25,810 nucleotides of DNA, taken from Irineochytrium annulatum. Lineage: Eukaryota; Chytridiomycota; Chytridiomycetes; Chytridiales; Chytridiaceae. The position numbers and the translations under genes are program-made. Location of the stretch: positions 1 to 25,810 of the forward strand of contig JADGJL010000169.1 of NCBI GenBank assembly GCA_027600665.1, given 5' to 3'. Numbering within the stretch: the stretch's first letter is position 1; the number at the start of each line of letters is the position of its first letter. Shown one piece after another: positions 7,401 to 16,232 of this stretch. Below the pieces are notes generated by a model. The model worked only from the letters and a program-made list of their open reading frames with translations, searched no databases and was not told the origin of the DNA.

Positions 7401-10037
7401 AAGCGGTTTGACTCAAAGGGATCCAGGAGGGAGCTCGCAGGTGGCGTGACGGTTGACCCAGTGACGGCGTCCACTGCAATATTTTAAAAATTCGAAAATG
7501 TGGTTGTTCTTTACCTTCCCGGATTAGGGTCCAGTCTTCCCTCTCCTCCTCTTCAATCGCCTCCAAGATCATAACAATCTTCTTGAGGTCGGCCATCGTC
7601 GTGAAGGCATCGACGGCAATAGTCCTGTTTGCCTTGAAATCGACGCCGACCGTCACGTTCCACTTCGTCGTCGGCCGACGCTTAAGCTTCAGCGAGACCG
7701 GGCCTGAACTCGAGCCGGATATCGACTCGTCTTGCTGCACATTCGAGCGGGCTGAGAACAGCGACGAGGAGAAGGAAGACGTTTGGTGGGATGGCGGTAA
7801 AAAATCGAGCGGGGTGTTAGGGAATATGGAGAACTCGGTGTTTTTGCCTGTTTTTCAACATGAGATTTGGTTAAGCAAATGATTTAACTAGAATGGAAGG
7901 AATAATACACACCATCGACCTGCCGCAGCTGTACAACCTCAAACACCTCCGCCGGCTCCGTAACCCCGAGCTGAACCAGCGCCTGCACGAGAACCTCGTT
8001 GACGGTCACGTTCGGCGCCATCGTGAAGAAGTTACAACCACCGTTCTCGTCGTAGAAGAAAACCGGCAGCGACCCGTTCTTGCTCGGCAGCGTCGACGAA
8101 GCCCCGACACTCTCTCGCGAAGCGGTTGACGCCGGTGCGCTTCTGAACAAGTCTTCTGCGGACGGGATGGTCACAGGCACGGATACAGCCCGTCCGTCCT
8201 GCTCAACGAGGACGTTAAATTTAGGAAGGACAAGGTCCGCCATGGAACTGCCGGCAGCCGTCGTCCCGACCGAAAAGATACCCGAGTGCGACCGGGGTGA
8301 GGTGGACGTCGACATCACCCGAATTGCTTCGATAGCGTCCTTGCTGAGGGAGCTAGAAGAGGCGCCGGCGAGCTCGACGCCGACCGGCTGTGCCTCCGCC
8401 GCGGCGTCAGTACCCGCCTCCTTCTCCGCGTCCTGCCTCGGGTTAATAGTAAAGCTCGACGTCGCGTCCACTTTTCCAATACGGGCATCCGGCTCCAAAA
8501 TCATTAGGCTCGAACGTCCAGCCTTAGGAGCACCGCTTACACTGCTAAGCCTTGCCACTGCGGCCGCTGCGGCTGCCGCCGCCACATCTCCCAGCCCGCC
8601 GCATCCGCCCGGGAACAATGATTCCTGCCCGCCGCAGCTGACCTGCTGTGGCATCAACCCAGGATCCATCTTCTGTGCCCTTACACCGGCCGGCGCAGAA
8701 GACCTCCTACCCGTCATGGCGCCCATAATCAAATCCACCTCCTCTCCTCCAACGCCGTTATTGGCGCGCCGCCTCATAGCCTTCTGCAGTCCTGAAAGAT
8801 ACCGCAGCATTTGCGCCAGAGCCTGTAGGTCCGCCTCGGCCGTGATGGGGTGGCCCGCCGCACACCGTGACTGCAGCTCCGCGAGCCTGCGTACGTCGAA
8901 GGCAGCGGCGCCGGGCGAGCCGGCGTCCGAGCCAGACGGCGAGGGTAGCGCGTTCGCCGAGGTGCCGGCGGAGCTGGGCCGCGCGGCGCGGGAAGAGGAC
9001 GTGCCCGCGAGGCTCGTCGTGATGATGCTCTTCCGATGGCCCCCGGGCCTTGGCGCTGACGTTGCGTCCTTTGCGTCCCTAGGCGAGGCCGGCTTCTTGA
9101 TGGTTGCTATGGCGAAGATGTTGCGAGGCTTGTTGGGATCGATAGAGCTCGAGGCGGCGGCGGCTGCCGCGGCGGCGGCCTCGTTGGCTTCAAGGTTCGT
9201 GGTGGACGACTTGCGACGCTGGACCTCGTCCCAATACTGGTCGTCATCGATAAAGCCCATGGGTTTCCCAACGGCGGACGTAGGCTCGAGCGAGACAGGG
9301 CTCGACGTCGGGGAGCTGACAGCGGCCGACGCGTCGCCGACTACGGACACATACGAAGTGGAGGAGTCGCTACTGCTCGAGGAGTTGACACGCTGTGGCG
9401 GCTGCGGGACGACGACGCGCGGCTGAACGCCAGCGTTGTTGGAGATCGGCGCCGTCCCGAGGATCTCGGCTAGCTTCATGGCGGAACGGGAGCTCGTCAC
9501 GCCACGCTGCTTCGTGTTCGCGTTCGGGGTTGTCGGCGGAGATCCAGCCGCCGGGGAGGCGGGCTTCAGGCTGACGTTGCTCGTATTGTTGGTTACGTTG
9601 GGCTGAGTCGACGGCGCGGGGCACAGGCCCGCGGTCGGAGATATGGACGTGCGCCGCTGGTAGCGCTCGAAGGCCTCGTCGTCGTCCTGAAAGGCCCAAG
9701 TTTTGCCGACGGGCGCCGCGACGTCGGGCGTGATGGTGATCGGCTCGACCTCGGGTATAACGGGCTGCAGGGACGTCCTTCGAGTCATCACCGGTTGCCG
9801 TCGCGGGTCCTCGGCGGTGACCGGCGTCCCCAGCGCGTTGGAGGAGCGCTTAGGCGGGGTGGAGCTCGACATGACGATGGCGGACCCCCTGAACCGACGC
9901 GGATGTCGCGGGTCGCGTAAATTCGTACCAGTATACCTCGCCGCAACGGCGAACGTCCCTTGCTGAGAAGGCTTCGACTGCCAATCACAATTGAGGTCCT
10001 CAGTGAAGTCCGTCGGGAAGCGTTCGAAATCCGCCAT
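4418..10037 (-). CDS. Multi-domain AGC kinase: RA-like segments, PH domain and PKB/SGK-like catalytic domain
   Basis: Eight exons, in coding order: 10037-7913, 7847-7515, 7473-6854, 6788-6669, 6611-6428, 6368-5917, 5859-5374 and 5317-4418. All seven introns (41-65 nt) are GT-AG and keep frame, giving 1739 residues. Residues 1-600 are Ser/Pro/Ala-rich and disordered, with poly-Ala runs and several RRxS sites. Ras-association-like segments are at about 656-720, 772-850 and 1074-1155; the last is the clearest and ends in a YDIMSRWENNEIFLF stretch as in RA-PH proteins. The PH domain (about 1286-1378) has its C-helix Trp1371. The kinase (1428-1700) has GRGKYG (1434-1439), Lys1456, YRDLKLEN (Asp1545), DFG (Asp1563) and LAPE. 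It is closest to PKB/Akt and SGK. The T-loop Thr is Glu1579, and no hydrophobic motif follows the FDEVFTDEP tail. The likely role is a membrane-recruited kinase acting downstream of Ras-type GTPases and phosphoinositides. The start ATG at 10037 is the first in frame. Confidence 0.9.
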
Positions 10038-10734
10038 TCATCGAAAGGAGGTGGAAATTGTACAGAATAAAAAGAGCTCGAATTCTTAGGACGTAATCGG
10101 CGATGAGATAATTCGGCAGAGCGTAATGTGTTAGCCAGCAGTCAATTTTGCCTTCATCTTGCTTCCCAGCACCGATCCTCCATCGCCACCCTTCGTTCCC
10201 CCAGACTTATCGGAGAGCCATCTGGCGTCCTCCAGAACTCTAGCGTTGCCCGGCTGCCCCGCAACCCGCGAAATCCGCAACCGAAATCATAACGGAATTA
10301 ATAATTATTGCGTGAACCAACCGATGACACCCACAAAGGCTGCAGAAAAGTGTCCTTTTTCGCATTTTGAACTGATGTGATGAACACTGACGGAGTCTGT
10401 CAAGGAGTCAGTAGAGGGTAACGTCGGCATTTTGCATAGCGCGTTCATCTTGACATAGATTGCTAGGTACAAAAACAGTTCGCGAATGAAGAAAAACCAG
10501 AGAAGTACGTAAACGGGTTACCGTGTTGCGCAGCGGCAAAAATAAGAGTAAGACACACTAGGGAACATGAGGATGGTTGTATCATATTAAGTGTATCACC
10601 ATGAAGTGCAAAACTATGAAAATATTCGTGATTGTGACAGGTGAATCCCAGGAAAGTGTAAAATAAGATAAACAACTTGCAACATCAGCATGCATCAATG
10701 GACAGGTATCATCACACGCTTCCCTCCGGAAACT
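10038..10734. other. Intergenic: AGC kinase promoter and transporter 3' region
   Basis: These 697 bases lie upstream of the minus-strand AGC kinase gene and downstream of the minus-strand MFS gene. The part next to the kinase start (10038-10160) is A/T-rich and should hold its promoter and 5' UTR; no clear TATA box was found. Short open frames (67-73 codons) show no coding bias. No RNA gene or repeat was recognised. The MFS stop codon sits inside an AATAAA on the minus strand (10739-10734), which is probably coincidence. Confidence 0.5.
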
Positions 10735-12897
10735 TTATTCCGCCATTGGCGGCGGCGCCGCGTTCGGCGTCCGCGCCTTCCCAAATACCCCGCTGTACTG
10801 CTTCACGAACAACGCCAGCAGCACCACAAGCGCCGGGAACACGATGATGGCCTTATACGAAACGCCGAAGGCGCCCGCGAAGCTGTCGATTAGGTCCGCG
10901 AGCGCCTCCTCTTGCCCCGGCGCACGGGCCAGCATGGACCGAAGCACGGGGAGGTTGATGTTGGCCGGATCAATCCCTTCTTGCGCCAGGAAGGAAGCCA
11001 GCGCGGGCTTGGCCGCGATATTCTTCGCGATGACGTTGTTGAGGATCGTGCCGGCCAGCGCCACGCCGATGGCGCCGCCGAGTGACTGACAGAATTGAGA
11101 CGTGGCGGTCGCGATGGCGATTTTAGGGCCGTCTACGGAGGCCTGGAGCGCTAGGACGCGGATCTGGATCAAACAACCAACGCCAAGGCCGAGAATCAGC
11201 AGGTAGAAGACTTGTTCGACGCGGCCCGAGTGGGCGTTGAGGAAGGATGTAAGCGTCATGCCGGCCGCCATAACAAGGCCGCCAATGTAGATGAAGGGGA
11301 GGTAGCGGCCGGTCCGCGAAACGACTTGGCCAGAGGTAATGCTGAGAATCACAACACCGAGAATGAGAGGAATGGTCTCTACACCGGCCATGGTCGCAGT
11401 GTCGCCGTAGACGACTTGGAAGAATAATCTGTTGTGTGAAGAACAAAGTGAGAAAGAGAACTTCGTGATAATTAAGCCGGTGAAATGCAAGAACGTACGA
11501 GATATAGTAAACGGCTGCGAAGAAGCCACCGCCCACGCAAATAGCAATCAAGAGCAAAGCCGGCACGGAGGCGTTCATGAACAAGCTCGCCGGGATGATG
11601 GGCTCTTTAGCGACATACAGTTCGACGAGAACGAAGCCGACGAGGAGAACCGCCGCAACGACGAACATCGCGATAGATCCCGCCGACGACCAGGCCCACG
11701 TCGTGCCGCCGAGCTGGACGGGCGTGAGGAGGACGACGACGAAGGCAAGGAGGAGGAAGGTGCCGGCATAGTCGATCCGGCCAAGCTTCTCTCGAGCGTT
11801 GCCCGAGGTTGGGGGAAAGCGGAGGCAGGCGATGATGGTGATAACGGTAATGAGGCCGACGGGAAGGTTACTGTCGTAAGGATACTAATGTTAGCATGCT
11901 ACATAAAAAAAAGGAAAGTACATTTTAAACTCACATGTAAAAGCACCAGCGCCAAGAGACGTGGTCCGAGAATGCACCACCCACGAGGGGGCCGACGACG
12001 GAAGAAAGGCCGAAAACACCGCCGATCATGCCTTGGTACTTCCCGCGGTCGCGAATGGAGACGATGTCGGAGATGATAATGAGAACGAGGGAGAAGATAC
12101 CGCCACCGCCTGCATGCGCATAAAGTTAGGACCAAAGAAAAAAAGAGACGGTAACTTGAAGGAAACTTATAACATACCGATACCAGCAATGGCCCTGCCC
12201 ACAATCAGCGTAATCATGCCGTTCGCAGCTCCGCACAGCGCGGACCCAGCCTCGAAGCAAACGATGGCGAAGATGAATGTGATTTTTCTTCCATAGATGT
12301 CTGCGAATTTGCCGTACCTGGTTAAAATTGCCAATCAGTATGCAAGATCATCCAGCCTTATGCCAAAACAAAACACTCACAGCGCAGAAAAGCCAGTAGC
12401 CGTCAACAGGTAAGCCGTCCCAATCCACGGTATAAGCTCCTGGTCGCCCAGGTCAGCCACGATCGCGTTCAATGCGGTCGACACAATGGTTTGGTCAAGC
12501 GCCGCGAGGAAGATGCTCAACGCAAGACCCAAAAACACGAGCGCGAACTGCGTCTTGGCCAAAGGAACGCGTACATAGGATGCTGTTACATGCCATAAAG
12601 GTCAGCCGCCAATCCGCCACACCGGTAAACAAAGACAGGAAGACACGTACGATCTTGAGGGGGCGGCGCGCCGCGGTTGTTCAGCGACGCAGGCTCCTTC
12701 GTTTCGATCTGGCTCTCGAGGTCCTTCGCATCCAGCGGCACCTTGGACCCCGGGTTGCTGTCCGGGATCACAATCGTGTGGTGCGAGCTCGCGTCCTTCT
12801 CGTCCGCGGTCGCCGTGTTGGTAGTGCGTGTGTCGTCGGTGTCGGATCGGCCGAGGTTCAAGGAGTTGGTGACAGATGTCGGTTGCGAGGAGGCCAT
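10735..12897 (-). CDS. DHA2-family (14-TM) MFS drug:H+ antiporter-like transporter
   Basis: Six exons, in coding order: 12897-12651, 12582-12381, 12317-12178, 12109-11935, 11870-11499 and 11428-10735. The five introns are 63-70 nt and GT-AG, and give 609 residues. The first ~88 residues are a hydrophilic, Ser/Thr/Asp-rich cytosolic tail. TM1 carries LDQTIVSTAL (111-120), the DHA2 motif. YGKFADIYGRK (151-161) is MFS motif A in the loop after TM2. RDRGKYQG (216-223) and the FYINLP sequence after it are typical of fungal multidrug and mycotoxin efflux members. The last exon gives the later helices, including the FFQVVYGDTA...AGVETIPLILG region seen in this family. It should sit in the plasma or vacuolar membrane and export small organic compounds by proton exchange. 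The substrate is unknown, and no biosynthetic core enzyme lies next to it. Confidence 0.92.
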
Positions 12898-13806
12898 TGT
12901 GGAGGTCGAGAAGGTAGAGGATGATGGAGGAGGGCCTCGGGATCGATGCTTTTATAATACCGACACACGATTCACGGTCCCACGAGAATTTGGCATTTGT
13001 AAGAGAAGCGGATCTGGCGCCCGTCCCATTGGTCGTTCGGAAAGCCGTGGGCCCGCTTACCTATGCAGCCACACCCATCAGCGGCCTCCGCCTGAGCCGC
13101 CAAAGCGTCATGGACCTGCCAAGGGATCGTCGGGCTTTGCATCTCCAACTTCGCACGACATGATATTGCATGCCATGACCATCGCAGCTTCCCCAGGTCG
13201 ATTATGGATGGATGGAAGGGCAGCATCTGCGTTCATTCCTGGATCTGTCCTTGCCTTGACTTTTCGCGACGACTTGCTATCAAGAGTATGCCTTGATTTG
13301 CTTTGGTGATTTTTTGGGCGCTCTTACAGGTTGCGTGTTTCTCCCCTGCTCGCCATCTTGCAGTCGACTCCTGATTTTGTTGCCATGACTGTTCATTGAC
13401 GGAGAACCGTGGTTTGTAGGCGTGGTCTGCATTCAAGTTCGCCTCCATAAACCTAAAAGGGTTTTCCCCAGAAACCGAATAACCCGAATAACCACAATAT
13501 CCGTATCCGTGATGGAGAACACAGCATAGCAGTCCTACACCCAGGTCCAGCCATCTTCGTCTCGACTTTGACACTGTGACCGGCGAGCTGTGTGGGGTGT
13601 TAAAATAACAATTCACGCGTTGAGCCGCCGTATGTACTTCGCCTGATGCAACCAATAGCATGAAGAAAGAAGGAAGATGGAACCGAAAAGTGATATTAAT
13701 AATTGGGCTAGAGTTCTATCATTTCTGTTAAATTTTCTTGCCAGATAAACAGGTGTACGATCGCTTGCAACTGTGTCAAAATGGTGTCCATATCATTGTG
13801 AACGAA
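12898..13806. other. Divergent promoter region between MFS and ENGase genes
   Basis: These 909 bases separate two divergently transcribed genes and should contain both promoters. A TATA-like element for the MFS gene is listed separately. A short tandem CCGAATAA pair lies at 13475-13491. A 142-codon minus-strand frame (13661-13233) begins with a true ATG but has no recognisable domain and no coding bias. No RNA gene or mobile element was seen. Confidence 0.5.
12949..12956 (-). promoter_or_regulatory. TATA-like box upstream of the MFS gene
   Basis: On the minus strand this reads TATAAAAG, about 52 bases before the ATG at 12897. Sequence match and distance fit a core promoter TATA element, which is common in regulated fungal transporter genes. 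The transcription start site is not known. Confidence 0.45.
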
Positions 13807-16109
13807 ATGCCAAGTCCTCGCATCGAGCCCGTCCGGACAGTCCCCTCCCTCAACGACTGGCAGCCCGGCGCCGACCCCTTCAACGTCTCCTCCGTCCCGC
13901 TCCGCCCGCGATCCACGTCCCCGCAGCATCGCCTCCTCGTCTGCCACGACTTCAAGGGAGGCTACCACGAGGATGCGCTTCCCCAAGGTGTGAAGGGACC
14001 CGCGGCCAGCACTCGCGACGTCGACACGCTGTACTCCATGCAGCACTGGGATCTCGTGGACGACTTCATCTACTTCAGCCATAGCCGATTCGCGATCCCG
14101 CCCGCCGGGTGGACGAACGCTGCGCATCGGAATGGCGTGATGGTTTACGGGACTTTCATTACGGTATGCTTGGCGTTTATGCTATCGCAGATGACGGTCC
14201 GGGGTCATCTTTGGGCCCACGATGGATGTTGTTCTGACGGCATGAAGCAAACAGGAGTGGGCTCTTGGTGTGATCGACACCCTCCAGCTCCTGTATGGTC
14301 CTAAATGGTCGCCGGAGACGTGCCCGCGGCGGGTCGCGGGACAGGACAGAAATGGGAAGGACGTGATCGCTCTCGGTTCATCTCTGCCGTTTGACCCGTA
14401 TTACGCGGACAAGATGGTCGAGATGGCCGTGTACTATGGATTTGACGGATGGTTCATCAACATAGAGTCCGAGCTGATTGAGGTATGGTGGCATGTCTTG
14501 ACGAAACCTAAGCTCACGCCCGTCGTTTCTCACTCGTGTCCTTCCCCTGCTTTAACAGAAAAACCACGCCTGGATGATGCTCCTCTTCCTCGACCACCTC
14601 ACTAAATCCCTCCGCGCTCGCATCCCCCATGCCAAAGTGATGTGGTACGACTCCCTCACGATCGACGCCCTTCTCCGTTGGCAGGATCACCTCACGCCCC
14701 TAAACAAGCCCTTCTTCGACGTCTCCTCCTCCATATTTATCAACTACACCTGGAAGCAGCACCACCCGCAGCTCAGCGCGCTCGCGGCAGGCTCTGGCAG
14801 GCGCGCCGACGTCTATACCGGCGTCGACGTCTGGGGGCGCGGCACCTTCGGCGGTGGGGGCTTCAACGCGCACAAGGCCCTGCGCGTCATCAAGGATGCG
14901 CCGACGTCCGCCGCCATCTTCGCGCCGGGTTGGACGAGGGAGCACCTGGGCTCGCGGATGTTCGAGCAGGTCGAGGAGCGGTTCTGGCGCGGCGTGCCGG
15001 ACCGGCTGGACCCGCCCTTCCCGCCGTCGGACGAGCCGCCGACGACGAGGGAGGACCCGGAGGACTTGGGCTGCGTCGCGGCGTATGCGGGCGTTCGGGC
15101 CGCGGGTGGGTCGCGTGTGTTCCACACGGATTTCGACAGGGGCCATGGGGAGGCGTATGCTGTACTCGGGGAGGTGATGGCGAAGGGACTGTGGTTCAAT
15201 TTGTCGAGGCAGGCCTGCGTGCCGGCGAGGGCGGAGGTAGGGAGGTGTGGCGCCGTCACATTGAAGCCGGCCCACAAGGTGGGACTGTTTACGGCTGAAG
15301 ACGCGGCGGTGGATAATGCGGAGAGACCGACTTGGAAGATCGAGGGCGTTGAGGAGCCTTACTCGGGCGGGTCGGTGTTGGTCGTGAGGGTGCCGTCGAC
15401 TATTGGAGGTGATGAGGCCCCGACGTGGAGAGTGCCGGTATCGGTGACGAGGGTGGTGGCGACGTCAAGGACGACCGCGTCTGCGTTCGTTCGGATCGTG
15501 AGGGGCAAGGAGTCTGCGACGGAAGAGGATCCGTCATGCGTTGTCGGAATCTACGCAGTCGTTCAGACCGACGGCGTGGCGGCGACGATGTCGTGGGCTT
15601 CGACCTCAACGTTGACTCCGGCATGGGACTGGGCACCACTCACGCTGGCACTACCCGGCCCCGCCACGGCCGGTGCCCACGTGGTCGAGGTCGGCGTTCT
15701 GGCGCGCAACTTGGGCATTACCACAGGGCGGAAGGTGGAGATCCACGTCGGAGCAATCACGGTGCTGTCGGATGCCTCGGCAGAACCGGACCCGGATTTC
15801 GTGTGCGTCGACGGGCTGGAGCTGCGCGCCAAGGCGGTGGAGTGGGCCGATAGCGCGGACGGCGGCGTCGCCTTTGAGATGTCGTGGGTGGATGTTGAAG
15901 GTGTGTCGGGTCTGAACGGTGTCGACAGGTGGGAGGTGCACGTTGACGGGCGGTGGAGCGGCGTGGCACATGTACCGATGCTCTGGGCCCAGGTGGAGGG
16001 CTTGAAGAGGGTTGGCGCAGGAGGCGCGGAGGTCGAGTTTGGGGTCCTTGGTTACGATGCACTCGGCAGGATGATGGCAGGATTAGATGGGCGAGTGGTC
16101 ATTGCATGA
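13807..16109 (+). CDS. Cytosolic endo-beta-N-acetylglucosaminidase (GH85 ENGase)
   Basis: Three exons, 13807-14163, 14255-14482 and 14559-16109, with introns of 91 and 76 nt. All junctions are phase 0, giving 711 residues. ATG 13807 is the first in-frame ATG; no signal peptide follows, which fits the cytosolic ENGases. QHWDLVDDFIYFSH (residues 78-91) and GWTNAAHRNGVMVYGTFITEW (ending at 121, across the first splice) match the GH85 barrel. DGWFINIESE (183-192) holds the catalytic pair: Asn188, which orients the oxazoline intermediate, and Glu190, the acid/base. The later VSSSIFINYTW and TGVDVWGRGTFGGGG belong to the same barrel. The C-terminal ~300 residues look like beta-sandwich accessory domains. 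The enzyme cuts the chitobiose core of N-glycans, probably on free oligosaccharides or misfolded glycoproteins sent back to the cytosol. It lies 123 bp upstream of the FAD enzyme gene on the same strand. Confidence 0.93.
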
Positions 16110-16232
16110 GGGAGGGGCCTATTAAAGTCGCCGTTTACCATCGTTTTCCAGTAATATGGATGAATATTGGACTATGTTTAAATCCCATATGCGGTTATTG
16201 CTGAGATTGAAGGCAAAAAGCAGCTGCTCGCC

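Noticed and set aside
8080..9426. 448-codon open frame on the + strand inside kinase exon 1
   Set aside because: It is antisense to the kinase's well-supported first exon, is Ala/Ser-rich because of mirrored GC-rich codons, and has no domain.
10463..10675. 70-codon minus-strand frame with hydrophobic start
   Set aside because: A/T-rich, no coding bias, and located in the transporter 3' region; no reason to call a gene.
12586..12897. Reading through the first MFS exon as a 103-residue separate protein
   Set aside because: The frame after 12651 is intronic: a GTACGT donor and AACAG acceptor join it in frame to the TM1 exon.
13233..13661. 142-codon minus-strand frame between MFS and ENGase genes
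   Set aside because: It has a real ATG but no domain, no codon bias and no hydrophobic or repeat feature; more likely promoter sequence.
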